Assembly (NCBI GenBank): GCA_018881555.1
Contig: JACAXG010000012.1
Coordinates: 1,178,001 to 1,242,000 of the forward strand
Source: Amblyornis subalaris
Taxonomy: Eukaryota; Chordata; Aves; Passeriformes; Ptilonorhynchidae
DNA length: 64,000 nt
Direction of reading: 5' to 3'
Below are positions 26,201 through 41,200 of the stretch, piece by piece; the stretch's first letter is position 1; each line of letters opens with the position of its first letter. Position numbers and translations under genes: made by a program. The notes beneath the pieces were generated by a model. The model saw nothing but the letters and a program-made list of their open reading frames with translations. It was not told where the DNA came from and made no database searches.

Positions 26201-29200
26201 ATGACATTATCTGTTCTCTCTCTTGATATCATCTTTGCATCATATTTAAAGCACCTGCTGGCCAACAGTGATACATAGAACAGTTGAGTGTCAAAACTTT
26301 AATATCCCACATGAAATGAAACATTTTGTTTAATCTGTTATCTTTGTACAGGATAATTATAAGGGAATTTTGAAGCATTGAAAGGATGAACAGACTAAGT
26401 ACCATGTAAGACAATTTCAACGGGCTGAAATTCAGGATACCCTAAAAACTAACCTACAATGTGAGTTAAACTGACTTTCCTAGACACCAATTTATAAGCG
26501 GAGTTGTTTCTTTTTCATTCTTTGAAAGGGTGAAAGAGGTCTCCCTGGGCCACCTGGCTTGCCTGGAGAGACTGGAATAGGACTGCCAGGCCCAAAGGTA
26601 CAAAAATTTAATCTTCTGTATTGCATGTATTGTAGGTTAAGAACAAAGACCAAGACAGATGAGGTAATAGACTTCCTGATTCATGGGAAACTTCAAGACC
26701 ACAAATGCTGTTTTTGTGGTACTGGAAAGGTATTTTGTATGTTTATCAAAACTGTTTGCAAACAGTTGCAAACAATAAGTACATTTTAAGTATGTTCTTT
26801 AAAGGACGATTTTACAGTTGTTGTTATGTTTGACATAACTCAATCCAAGCAGAGTATGGCTGAGTAAAAACATATCCATAGTCTTAAACAGAAATTAATC
26901 TGTGCAAAACATGCTTGTTGGTTTAGATGACTGGCATAAAGAGAACAGAAACTCTATGAAAGAAATAGTGATTTCCCGGGAAAGGACAATAAGTGATACA
27001 TGACTGGGAATGTGACGGGAATAATTAATCATTTAGACTCAACATTGTCTTCTCTCAAAAGCCAAATTGAGGCTGTCCCCTAAAGCTGTGAAACTGCATC
27101 AGTTCAATGACTGTTGGGCCTTGCATGGTGTATGACTGAGGATACTCAGATTTTCTCTGCCATTCCTGTATTCTACTACATCTAGTATTTCAAGCACAGA
27201 ACGTCTGATGAGTTGTTATATGCTGCACACTTTAGAATAGCTAAATCAGGCATATTCAAAGTACATCTTTGTTTGAAGGGTAACACCGGTTTGATGGGAA
27301 GACCAGGCCCAGCTGGCCCACCTGGAGTTGGTGAGCCAGGATTTATGGTATGTCTATCTTTTTATTTGGTGAGAGGAAAGCGGGACAGAAAGGAAAAATT
27401 CTCCATGCTTCCCTGTAAAAATGTGTGCTAGATTATACCATTTCTTTTCTTTCTTCTTCTGTTTCTCACTCTTATACATATTACGTTGTCTGACTCTCAT
27501 TTCCCTCAATAAACTGAAAATGTTTCCAATTTCTTAACTTTTCTAATTATCTTAAGTCTCCAAAACAGGTATGAAACTATAACATCTGATGCAAATGACA
27601 GACTTGACAGAGTCAAATCCCTACATGGTAACTTGGAAGTTGACTGCTTTACAGTATCACTAGAACACTAACATCAGCATGGCTTTGAGGAGGAGACTTT
27701 CAGAATTCATAGTAGTTTTGGCTCTTAAGTCTCTTCCTTCTTTGCCTTCTCTTCCTCTCCCTGGTAGTTGTAAACTCAACCTCTTTGTGGTAATTCAGAA
27801 AATCAGCATGTCAAGTTTATGGTCTTTTTTTCTAAATATTCAGCTCATTTTACTGAGCCATTTACAACATAGCAGACTTAAATTCATTTTTCATCACATG
27901 GATAAAAGACTTCTAGTGCAACCACGAGGGAAATCTTGTCCAGTTTTTTCACAAGTAGCTTTTCCCCATTGACAAGGCAAGATCTGTAATAAACATTTCA
28001 AAAGAGGTGCTCCCATGAAAAAGAGAAAGATTGTGTGGTAGCCAAACGGACTGATTTCAAACCTGCTTGCAAATACACTACTGGAGAGGAGTGAGTTGCC
28101 GCTGAAGAGCCCAAGTAAAAGAGCATAATGAATAAGGCTGGTGTAGACAGTCAGTAAAAGTGGAGCAGGAATGCCTCCAGAGCCTCTTCAGTAACACCAT
28201 AGAGTAAAGAGCCACTTCGTGGGGGAAGAGGTACCTGTGATGCGAATCTTTGCTAGCCACAAAAGCTGTACTGCTGTAACAAGAGAGTCTGATTTTAAAA
28301 AAATATACTAAATATGTTTCTTTAATTTATTTTAAAGTATATTTGCTTCAAAAGAAGTTCCTTTTAAGGGCTGAGTGCAAATACCTTTCCCTAAGAACTA
28401 GGAATAATTCTAAAGCTCTGTGCAGGAGACGCATATTTAGGCTATGCAGAGCCTAATCTACCAGCATTCTGTGATGTGTAATCTCAAGCAAAAAATCAGA
28501 GAAAACAAACCCCAAAAAATAGATGTGGGAAAACACTGTGAAGCAGGCTCAATATGCACAGGTTTTGGACTTCCATTTAGTGAAAAGTTTTGATTGTATT
28601 ATTTGCCCTGTGTGCTTCCATCAGATCTGCTTTCGAAAAGAGAAGGGTTATTACTCTCTTTTACAATTACAGTCAAATCTCTCTACAGCTATGTCTCCTT
28701 CAGCACTACTCTGCATGGGGTTTAATCTGGTTCTTCCTGTCTCATGATTATACTGATTCATTAATAAGTATTAGCAAGAATTTCTAAAACAGAAGTTTAG
28801 GGAGTGAATATTACAAAAGTATAAGGAATAGAAATTTCAGCTATATAAGCTGTGATTCCTTAGTACCCAGAAAGGTTATTGTTACTGCTGCAGGCCAGAA
28901 TGCTCATCACTTACTCNCTGGGAATACTGTATTACTGTATTATTTTTAACAGATTATAACTACACCAACATTTGAAGATATGCTTATAACAATGACATAG
29001 AACACACTGCTGTTCATTTGAGCGATTAATAGATATTCTAGGTCATTTTAAACTCACGTTGACAGGGGCCTCAAGGACCACAAGGTGTTCAAGGAGAAAG
29101 AGGTTCACCAGGAGAAGGTCTTCCAGGAGCAAAGGTACAGAAGTCAACAGGTTTTAAGATCAGAGCAGTACCATTAAATGAGTGCATGCCAAAACAAGTC

Positions 29201-32200
29201 TCTAGCAGGCATAGGAATCTGAGAAAGCACCTTGTAAATTAATGTTAAAATTTGGCATCAAACAATCTGATGTATTTTCATGGCATTCACTTGGTTCAAA
29301 CATGACTTCTAGGCACAGCTAGCCTTTGATGCCTGTAAAGCCAATATTTAATTTCCCTGATGCTTGATTTGTGGGATCTAAGCCTGGAATGAATTCCAGC
29401 TATAATTTTAAAACAGCCCTAAGCATTTGACTTAAAATAAAATACTATAAATGGTTCCTAGATGAAATCTTTAGTATTTTGTTGTTGGTTTTTTTTCTGA
29501 AGCCTTATATAGAGAGCTCTTTGCTGTCACTAAAGACAGGTTTCTAAGCTTCTTACATACCTCAGCCACTGGCTTATGCACTTTAGCAGAAGTCTGAATT
29601 CAGTTCGTGGGAAAAGAAAGCTGCCGTTACTAATTTGCAGATCCAGTGGACGTAATGGCAGTAGTAGTTGTAGCTATATGGATGGACTCACTAGAAGATT
29701 CTTTTTATGTCCAATGAAAACCAGTTCCGAGACTGAGTTGTCACTTCAGCCTCTGGTTACAATAGAAAGTGACACAGCTTGTACATGAACTAAATAAGCA
29801 ACGAAACAGTTTGCTCATTTTTACACAAGCACCAATTCTGGTTGAGAAAACAATAAAAAATGTTTTCGCAGATTCAGAGCCCAACTGCCCCTTTACTAAA
29901 AACCTTAGGATTTCTGCTTAGCACAATACTGTTATCAGCTAGGTTTAAATTTAATTGCTGCTAGCAATTGAAACATCCAGTGTGTATTTTATGATGAATT
30001 ATATAATTTTTTTAACCTCATTGTTGGTGGCTTGTATTTGCTTAGCAGATCTCATGAATGAAAACAAACAAAAAAACAATTTGAAGAAAATGCATTTCAA
30101 AAGCACACCATTGCCACTGAAATACCAATTCATGTGGGAAGAAATACTACAACAAATAACTAAACCACAGCAACAAGGCACACTGGGAACAAGTACAGAT
30201 GAATGCATAATCTAACCAAAACTATTAAGCAATTGAGATAGATAGGCAGAATAAAATAATCAAAGTGAAATTCTGCCAACATTATTGGAACTCTTTATTC
30301 TATAAAAAATGTACTACTTTTTACTGCTAAATCTGACCTGCAGCCAAGCATGTATCAACAGTTGAGTCCACATATATCTCTAATCCTATCTATGGCTGCC
30401 AAGCATGTCAGCTCTCTAGTTTTAAACACATTTTAAACAGGTGATTTGTTAATCTAAGCAAATTTTACAGCTGCTTTCTTCACAATGTTTTTACTACAAG
30501 CTCACAGTTTAGTAAAAAGGATAATGAAGGCAGATGTTCTAAAGCATAAGGAGTAAAGAATGTTATTTTAAACAGAAATCCTCATAATTTCAGCCAAAGT
30601 TAAAATGGTGAAATTGGTTACTAAAAATAGAAAAGATCTGTCTGAGGCATAATTTTATTGTCTTGAGTGACACTGACAATTTATACAAGCTAATATCTGC
30701 CTCTACATGTTTTATGAAGAGAAGTACAGGAAAGCACAATATTTGTACCTTTATTAGTAAACAGCACTTTCCCCAAGACCACTGTTTTGTAAATTAACAT
30801 TTAGAAAGACAATGACATTTACAAATAGACTTCTACAACAATACAGTCAGCCTGGTCTTCATTCTGAAAAAATGCTTAGTGGGAGCCAGATCCTCAATGC
30901 CAGACTTTAATGAGATTAACCCACACTTTAATGAGATTAGCCCACGAGAAAAATAGGCAGAATTCAGTTTTCAGTTAGTCTCAATACTCAGTCCTGCAGA
31001 CATTTAAATCAGTTGTGGTTTTGCCAGTGATTTCAGAGGAAACAGAACAGGACCTTAAGTAACTGAGGTGGACAGAAAGATAAAAAGAAGTTTGTTCAGC
31101 TCTTTCATCAGCAATTTCAAATTGCAGAGCAAACTCATTTGAAAAGATAACCTCTTTGGTATCCTGGAACACAGATCCAGGAGCTGCTTTCTGGTTCTTC
31201 TCATTTTGGTTTANATGATGACAGTGCAAATACTGTCTCCAGTTACTTCAGAGAGAACAGNGGTGTGTTTCCACAGTTAACAACATATTATTTTTTCATG
31301 TAGGGAGACCGTGGTTTTGATGGACCAAAAGGCCCTCGTGGACTTCCAGGCATCAGCATAAAAGGTGAAAAGGTGAGCAGTAAATACACCACGGGTTTAA
31401 TGAAGTGCAAATAAATCTAACACAGGGAATACAGGATTGATATTTGCTACAAAAGGTATAATGAGGCAAGGAACCCATAACAGACCCTGGATAATGTGGT
31501 ATTTTGTTGAGATTTATGCCCAGTAAATTCTCCCAACCCATTGTAACATCTCTTCCTATTGACATAGGAGATGTTAGAAAAAGCATCTAGCTCTGAGGGA
31601 AAGTTGAGGCTTAAAAAGGGAAAAGAGACTAGCAGTTGTTTGCAACTGAACCAACAGGGAATAAATGCATACGTGAAGATAAAAGGGCAGATCCCCAGTT
31701 TCACTGACTGCAAGAGACATTAAGTCAACATGTAGTAGCATGGGAGTTGTCCCAGATTGTTCCTGTATCTTTACACAACTAAGCAATTGTACTTTGTTTG
31801 CCAGGGTGAGTGTGGTCCTCCCGGTTTACCAGGATCAGTTGGATTACCCGGAATTGGAATTCAAGGAGAGAAGGTACAATTTTTCCCCTCACCCCACACT
31901 TCAATGTATAGTAACAGAGACTACTTTATTTTTAATAATTACTTAACTACTCTTCTCAGGGAGTGGAGGGCCCAAAAGGACCNCCTGGCTCTAGAGGGCT
32001 ACCAGGACAGGGAATACCTGGACCAAAGGTTAGGGAATTTTCTGAAGTAAAAGTTACTGTGCTATTTTTACTGTTATATTTCACGATCTAGAAATGGTTT
32101 ATCTCTATCCTTATCCACATTAAACTGGATTGCTGAACACCAATCTAACTATTGACAGAGATGCAGGAAAATATTTATTAATACTGTAAAACTGTAAAGC

Positions 32201-35200
32201 AGATCCTACTCCACCAAAAAGCCCTGGTAAACTAATGCCATTGCTATTTATTTCGGTTTTTGATTGACTCACCACAGAACCTTTCAGGTACTACACAGTG
32301 CAGTGAGCTGCATTTTGTCTGATACATTTCCACTGAGAGGGTTGTCTGCCTTGAACTTCCAGTTTCATGATATCACTTGAAGGTTCAGTAAATCTGTTCC
32401 AAAAACTAGTTGCACTTAAAAGAGAGGATCACCAAAATTTCAGTATCATATTCTATCCTCATGGTACTCTTTCCATTCCAGAGAAATATATACATAGATA
32501 CGTTAGAGATTGACTGCCTTCCTTTTTACTTCTGCTGCCTATTGTCTCACCTGAATTTGTGTATCTGCTGTATCTAGACATTAAAAATGGTCCAAGGTGT
32601 AATGAAGATTACCTTTTCTGAAGGAAAACTGTCAGAATAATTTAGCCTTGATTGATTCACAAAATACAGACCTGTTAATGAAAGACATCACCCTAGAAGT
32701 ATTTGGAATGGAGATTTAAGGTGATTTCCTGAAAGATGTGACAAAGTTCTAAATGACTGAAGGCTATTAAAGCATGGTATAAAGGAACTAGAGGTGTAAG
32801 TGGGTCAATTGTCCATGACAGGTAAAGAATTTAGCAGTCTCAGATATCACCTCTTACATTTTAAGTGATTGTGCTTTACCACTGCTAAAAAGTAAAGAGA
32901 AGGATTAATTGTCTGTGGATGTCAGATACGCTCCTGAAATATCAGCTCCTTAGCAGGAAAGATTCCTGGGGACATACAAGTACAGATTCACAGCACTAAC
33001 AATTTCCAACAACAACTCTTTGGTGACAGCTCAAAACATGTGGCAAATTCCCAATCTTTGTGACTAAGGGTTTAACACATCATACTATAGAAAATATCAT
33101 ACTGATCTTTCTTTAAATATATGCAATGAAGCATATGCTTTTATATTTTTTCATAATAACGCTGTTAAAAACTAATATCTACTTAAGGGTGAACAAGGCT
33201 TGCCAGGAGAGACTGGAGTGCCAGGAGAAAGAGGTATTGGAGAACCTGGTTCTAAGGTACATTGTTAATAGAGGAATTATTTAATCTATTTATTTATTCA
33301 GATTATAAATTCGTGTTTCCTGAGTATCCTTTCTGTAGACACATAAAAACAGGTTTAGAAATAAAATTTAGGTTCTTAGCCTTTTAAATTTTCAACACAA
33401 ACTTTCAATAACCTCCAGATATGGCAGCATTTTAAATACCCCAGTTCTGTACAAAAGTAGTAAGATTTAGGATGACTGGAAATTTCCACCTGCCTGGCTC
33501 ATTCTCAAGTCAGTGTTGCATACAGCTCACCTACGGCTCAGTCCAGAAAACCATCCAGAATATTAAACAGCTGCCAGAACTTGCAGTCCCAAGTGTAAGC
33601 TACGCTATAGCCAGAGAGGTGAAAAAAAGCACTGAACAGTGGTTATTGTGCTGCTCCTTCCCTTTTCACACACAATACGATGGAAAAAGAGCAGCTACAT
33701 CCTCACACCTTCATAAAAGAAAGAAGCAGTGCTAGTTGCTAAGAGGAGAGGAAGCTGTAACCAGATTATCTTAGTGCTGAAGTGCCCGAGATAGTAACCA
33801 GTCCCTATGTCATTAACAGCCAGATTAACATAGAATATGGGAATAGATGAAAAAGCACTTTTGTGACAGTGGAAAAGCACAGGGCCGTCCTGGTTTTGTT
33901 CTTTTTCGTTAGGGATTAGGGACAGGGGTTGGAAAAGTAGAGAACTTACTCAATTTCTTTCTTTACTTTCACAAAATACAGTAATGCTTATTGAACCAAT
34001 TTGACCCCAAATGATCCCACTTCATCTAAAACCAGGTCAGGCCCTTGAATCTTACATAAATAGGCCCAAGACAAGTCCACTGGCATTAACAGATTTGCAT
34101 TGATGTTCATGAGCACGATGTCAATCATCATGTCACAGTCAGTTCTAGCTGACATTTACTTCAAATGCTGCCACTTAATGAAATGATGGCACTATTTTTT
34201 AAGAATAAACTTTATCATTAATAGCTGATAATTTTAATTGCATAGATAAAACGCACAGTTCAAACAATCAGACAGACAGTAGGATAGTACCAAGTAATGA
34301 GAGCTGTCTTTATAAAAAAAGTCAAGACTTATATGCATGAATGTTTTCATATAAATATATTTAAAGTTTAGGGGGAAAAAAATATATTTCCTTAATTCAG
34401 AGAACGATAGTACCAAGCCTGCATTTAATAGAAGAACTCACTTTTTTTGACGTCAGGGTGAGCCAGGGCCTTCAGGACTGGCAGGTCTGCCTGGTCTTCC
34501 AGGAGAAGATGGAGGCCCTGGACAAAAGGTTGGTTCATCTCTCTCTGCAGTCTACCTGCTTCACTCCAAGCATTCCTACCGTTCTCCCCGTGCTGATACC
34601 CAAACCTAGAAGACAGAGCGTTTGTGGGCAAGGGGAAAAGTATCACATTTTTCTCAGTGAAAAAAATTCTCTTTTGAATATACATTTTAAGGAAAAACTT
34701 CCCTTTTTCTAACTTTTTGAGGTGGGGATTATCTTATCTTGTTTACTATTGTGTGCTTTTTGTAATTCACTAAATGCACTGCAATTCAGAAGGGAAACCA
34801 CTAAAATGGCTGTGGGCAACCTTTCACAGCATTCTGACCATGCTTTTTTCTAGAATCAGAAATCCCATATATTTGAGGTTATATACTCAGTGTTCAGCCA
34901 TCACTAATGAAAACGTGCTACTTTATGCATTCCACTAGGAGTTTTACAATGCTTGCTTCTGAGTATGGGAAAAAGACCCTGGACACACCTGACATCAGGG
35001 AGTTTTGTCATTGATTCTAAAAGGTCTATGGTTTTAATGAACTTATTGAAGGGAATACAAAGTTGGCCTTGCACCATGTCTATGCAATGCTCTGAAAAGC
35101 TCCTTTGATTTTTTTTATTCAAGGGTGAACCAGGGTTACCTGGTCTTAGAGGTCCTGAAGGTGCTCCAGGGATTGGAATACAGGGTGAAAAGGTGAGAAT

Positions 35201-38200
35201 TTCTTAGTAAAGGTGTCACTCAAAATTGTAATGTTCCAGGAATAGGTTCATCAAAGACTTCTCTTTTTTTTTTCCGATATAAGTAACAAAAATTATTATT
35301 CTGGACTCAATAGTTGTTTCATTTTTGCTGTAATTATTACAGCCTAGCAATCTGCTTGAATAGCGGTTTTCCCTTTATAAAGTTTACACTATTCTTAGCT
35401 TTTTCTCGTCAATCAGACAGGGCATTGTGAGCAATTGATTTGCCCTATTTGACCTTGAATTAAAAAAAAGTATTAGTGAATGAATTATATTTTCCTGCTT
35501 TGATTATTTTTCTTAAATAGTATCTTTTTTAATGTAATAACTTACTTTTGAACTGCAGTGATTCAATCTTTAAGATTCCTTTTGGCTTTTATTTTTCTCA
35601 GAGTTTTCAGTGATAAACCAGTTAATTTAACTTCAGATGAAATCTATGTCATTTTAACTGTACAAATCCAAAAGTGGACAATTACTGAGCAAAATTAACT
35701 GATTTGCCAATGAAGGCAATAGAAACAGCTCATGTGCACCACCTACAAATAGAACTTTGCTATCTTTCACTGCCATTTACAATTAATTTCAGTTAACACA
35801 TTGTTAAATTATTTGGCACGTGTGACAAATCCTCTCCTTTTTTTAGGGAGATCAAGGACAGAGAGGAATACGTGGATTAACAGGACCATCAGGAGTGCCG
35901 GGACCTGCTGGAGCTAAAGTGAGTTTATTACTATATTATACTTGTAAAATAGCCTCCCAAAGCTGTACTTAATTCCAGATCTCAGAAACAACTGTTTCAG
36001 AATGAACTCACTTCATAAAAAAATAATTTAAAAAACGTTCAGCTAAATCTTGTCTTAGCAAGACACAGCATGATCCCTGTAAACATCTAGAGGCATTTTT
36101 TAAAAACCTTTGCATTTACCATATTGCTTCCATGTTGGTTTGGAAAAAGTTAAGGTATACACTGGTATTTTTATACTGAAATATCTGGAAAGATAGTATG
36201 GTGTATGGCATATAAATACGTGGCAGGACTTTATTTTCCCTTACACTGACTCATGGCTGATATTCTTAAATGGATTTGGAGTTTCTGTTAAAATCCTCAG
36301 TCCTCTCTGAAAGTGAGAGAAGAGCTACTCCAGGTTTCTTACTCTTTTGGTATTTATACAGACAAGAGTATTCCCACAAAAAAGGAAAAAGCAGTAAAAA
36401 AGTACACTGAAAGAGACATTTTAAAAAATCTACTCTAACAGAAATGTATACGTTTTCAGTATACCCACACAGCTGGGCAGGAAGTCTTGAGCGCTGTATG
36501 TGCTGGACCAAGTCTTGAAGTAAGAAAGGGACTTCTAACAACATGTTTGTTCAGTGACTGAGAAGAATCCCATTTCCATGGAGAAAACATAAGTATGGTT
36601 GTTATCAGTTCTCCAAATAGTTAGATTGCACTCCGCATAGAATAGCATATTAGAAATTCTAATAGAATGTCAATGTAATACCGTAAATTGTTGCATAAAT
36701 GTTTCCTCTTTGAGATGCTCATGCTCATTTTCAGAAAAATCCATTGTTTTTTCTCTCCTACCTTCACTGCAGGGAGAGCCTGGTGTACCAGGACGTCTTG
36801 GAATGCCAGGCCCTCCTGGAAGAGCTGTGCCTGGACCAAAGGTACCATCCACACTCCATCTCCTAGTACTTAGAAACCCAGTGTGAAAACTGAAGTAGGC
36901 TATGCTACTATTTGCATAAAAAATTTCAGCCTTATGTGGCCAACTAAAACTTCTTCTTTCCTGTGAACAGGCTTGTGGATTATATCCAGTCTAGTTCCAT
37001 TGTGCCCTGGTATTAACTGTATGGCAGCTTGATGTGCGGCCTACCTTTGTTCATTTCTTTATTTTGAATAACCTTAGATATCAAAACACTTTTATTTCTT
37101 CTGCTTTTGGTGTTTAATGCTTGCAGTAGCAATAAATAAAATTATCTATTATGTTTGATATATGTAAATTTGTATAACAGAAAACCACAACCTGTGATTG
37201 GTGTTTAATAAAATACGTAAGGAGAGTATTTATTTTCTTCATTGCAGGGTGACATTGGGTTACCTGGTCTTGCTGGACCAATTGGAGAACCAGGTTTTGG
37301 GCTTCCTGGAGCAAAGGTAGCTCCTAAATTGTTAAACTAATTTTTGACAGAACAGTAAAATAAGGCAGGAGGATTTCGGTGAAGTGACAACAAATCTCCT
37401 AGGACGGCCAAGTGTTCCACAGTTCTTAACATGTGTGTATGCTACAACTCTAGCAGAGTATAAGGACTCGCAGAGCTGGAAAACCATGGACGGTCAGTCT
37501 TCCAGATGCCGTGAACCATAAGCTTTCAGATGGCAGAGAACCAGGAGAAGAATGACTGTTTCTAATTGACGAGGAGTGAATTCAGAGACAACACCTGATT
37601 AACTCTGATTACAATGGCCTACATGTCAAACACAGTTAATTTTTCTCAGCCAGGCTCCTTTACTTCATTCCTAGTTTTCACACAGGGTTATAGTGTAAGA
37701 AGAACATGAATATGTAGCTAATCTCTCAGGACTTTTGTCTAGCACTTTTCTAGTATTGCTTCAGTGGTACCTAGATTCAACTTTCATAAGCCACTCTTCA
37801 TTCCAGGAATGATTTTGTCTGAACACCAAGAAACCCAGGGCATATAAACCTGTGTTTCTCAAAACATACTAGATTCTGCCTGCCCCTCCCCCACCATTCT
37901 TTCTTAGTCTATTTGATAGNACTTTTGAGTACAGCCCTCATCCCTTGTTCTGTGAGTGAACTGAACACAGTAACAGAAGCATGAGAAACATGTGACAATC
38001 TCTATCCCTTTTTGATCAGTTAGTGGTTTTCAAGATCCTTACATTTATTTTCATCAGGAGATTATGTTGATGGAATCACATAATTCTCTGGTATAGTCCA
38101 GTCAACTCAGGGAACTTCATGTTGTCCAGCTTCTGGGGATCCAACAGGAATCAATCAACTGGAAGCATGTCCTTTGCTCAGAGTTGCAAGTCTCTCTCCC

Positions 38201-41200
38201 TCAGCGTTGAGCCCCCAAAGCTCTTTCAATTGGGCAACACTGCATGTTTCTGTGACTATGTTCTTTACTTTTTGTTCTCTTTGCCAGCATAACTGGTTTT
38301 GCTGTTGCTTTGTTCTTAGACACCCAGTGGCACACAGCTGTACACTAAGCTGCCTTCTACAGTTTCATTTTTTAAAATTTCTTTTGCATGTGCCTTTTCT
38401 TGCCACTGTTCTGAATGTCCATATTTTGGGTAGCTACGTGAACAAACACAATCTTGATCATCCATTCAGTTGTAACTGAGCAACTCACTGCACCATCCAG
38501 TGTGGCTGGGAGGGTTAAAGTCCTCCCCTTTTCTTGGTAAATCTGTTCCTCAGATACTCCAGCTGTCTGGATGTATGAAAGGAATTTAGTTGGACATTTC
38601 CCATAGGAAGATCCTGTTATACTCAAAAGTTTTAACGAGGTTCCATAGCATTATAGGAAAATAGAACTCTAGAACAAATGATGATAAAAATATGGGGAAT
38701 ACAACTAAAGTAATTTCTTCTTATAGTAGGCCACAAATGACAATAGAGAGAGCTCTTGAAAAATATTAAAATCTGTGACTTAGGAGTGAAAGGTCCTGTA
38801 AATCATGAGCACTATTAAATGTTATTGTTTTAGTCCAGGATTAAATAAACCTGAAATAATAATTCACATAGTAAAATACATTAGCAGATAGACAGATTAA
38901 ATCAATTTACAGTATATTTGCAAAAGAAGTTTCTTTTTAACAGAAAATTTCCTGTTAGCAATTGTATTGGCATTCACTCAGCTGTTTTTCCTGCTTTCAT
39001 CAGGGTGACCAAGGCCTTCCAGGACCCCCTGGGCCTTTTGGGCCAAAAGGAGATGGTTATCCTGGCCCACCCGTAAGTATAGATTTTTCTTTTATGTGAA
39101 TTGGGAACAAAGAAGTGCTACACCTAAGGGATTAGCCTCTGTTTCTGACAAGCTAGGAAAGATTTGCTGGTCTAAAAGCCTGAAAAGACTTCTCAACTGT
39201 GGAAATACACTTCAGCACAGAATAAAAAAAATAAATCTCTCTCTGAAACAGTACAAGACCTACTATGTCCTCTTGGTTACACACTATAACATATTCCAAG
39301 TGGGTTCTTTTTTCCTAAAGTATCATTGATGTTTCAATCAGTTCCCTCAAAATCTTGATGTAGGATGCAAAGGATGCGAAGAAAAAAGGCTCCTTCCTCT
39401 CTCTTCCCTGCACATGTATGCAACACTGGCCTCATGTATCTAGTCTGCTCATCAGCATGTTCCACCAGCCCTGGTAGTTACCTGCCTGTGCAGTGAGGAA
39501 GTCTCAAAGATTGCTGGCTACAGTCAGGGAGTTTGGATCATACATCCTTGCATGTGTCTATGCTAANGACAACAATAAAAGTGCATGCATTTGCCACACC
39601 AAGGAACAAAAATTAACAAATATCAACATGGAAATTGGAAATTGATTTATAATACTTTCTGATATTTTTGTGCAACCCAATGCAGAATTGCTTCTGCAAC
39701 TGCCTCTTCAGATTAGACTCCTCTGTCTCCAAACATATTCAAGCCCCTGCATGACATGCAACACACATGCAAATGCTACTGACACCACTTCTGGCATACC
39801 AGAGTAAAGCTTAACCAATTGTAGACCACAGTGATCCCATTAAGGGAGAATATATTCAAGATACTACCATATAAAGATTAACAAAAGCACATAGCTTTCG
39901 TCAATATAACTGTAAAATAAATTTGTATTCTATCTGTGCACATAATTTCAGGGCTTGCCAGGCCTCCCTGGGATTCCCGGTGAACAAGGCCCAGATGGAA
40001 TTGGACTACCAGGACCTAAGGTATAGACCTTAACTTCTAGAAAAACAAATGCTTGTGTATACTCTACTTCATGGAGATACAANTCCTACCTATAGGTCAC
40101 AGTCAGAATACCTATTTAATCCAGGTTTAATTTTCTTCTCAGTATATAAAAGGTAGATCTTTTTTGGTTTATTTGGGGTTTTTTTGGTGTTTGGTTTTTT
40201 TGTTTGTTTGTTTGGGGAATCTGGAGTTCATTTTATAATACAGGAATTGTAATTCTTGTGTAACTATGCATAATTGACTGTACACGTCATCGCTGACGAC
40301 ATGTCTGAGTACGTTTAGACCACTAGCCACTGTCTATCCCCAATAGCTTTCTTGTCCTGCCGGCAATATTCTTGGGCTAGCATTGTTTGGACTTGTACCA
40401 TGTGGTTCAGTAGTTCTCTTCTCTTTGTCCCACTTAAGTATAACAGATGCTGGGAATTCCAGAGATAAATTCAACTTTCTTAAAGTATCGACTTGCAGGG
40501 TGATCCTGGTAGTAGAGGACCAATTGGCCTCCCCGGTCCCCCAGGAGGCGGCCTGCCAGGACCAAAAGTAAGAGATTTAAACAATTATGTCTCTCTTTGT
40601 CTATTTTCTAAATTAGGGGGGGAAAAGCATGCTATAAAAAAGTGTGATCATGCATAGACATCTATATATTTTCTGTCTTCACTGGAAACAATTAATCCAA
40701 CAAATAATCTCTATTTTGTAGAAAATCAAAAATATTTCTAGTGACTAGCCATAAACCATATCCTCCTTCTGGTCGCCTATGATAAATTACAAAGTGATAA
40801 CGTTGCAGTGAAAATCAGTGACAAAACATTTAGCTCCTGTAGACATTAGGTGCAATTGAGTAGCAAAAATTTCTTCAGACTCGGCATTGATCAGAATGAA
40901 TGGCTGGGCAAGCACTTAGTATGTCTTGCCTATACTACTGTTACAGCTATAGGTATTACTGTTGAGTTCTTCTGGGATTAATTTCTCTTTTTTACTGTAT
41001 AAATCTAATAATAATCTAATGACCAGTATGAGGATCAATCTCTGCAAAAAGGATTATTTTTGTAATTATAATACACACCATGACAAAGGCCCGAAAATAA
41101 TTTTAACTATAAAAAGCAAGTTTCACTATGAAATCTCCCAAACTGGAAACTCTTATGCTCCTACAGCTCAGTTTCAGAAGTCTATTAAATGCAAAAGAAC

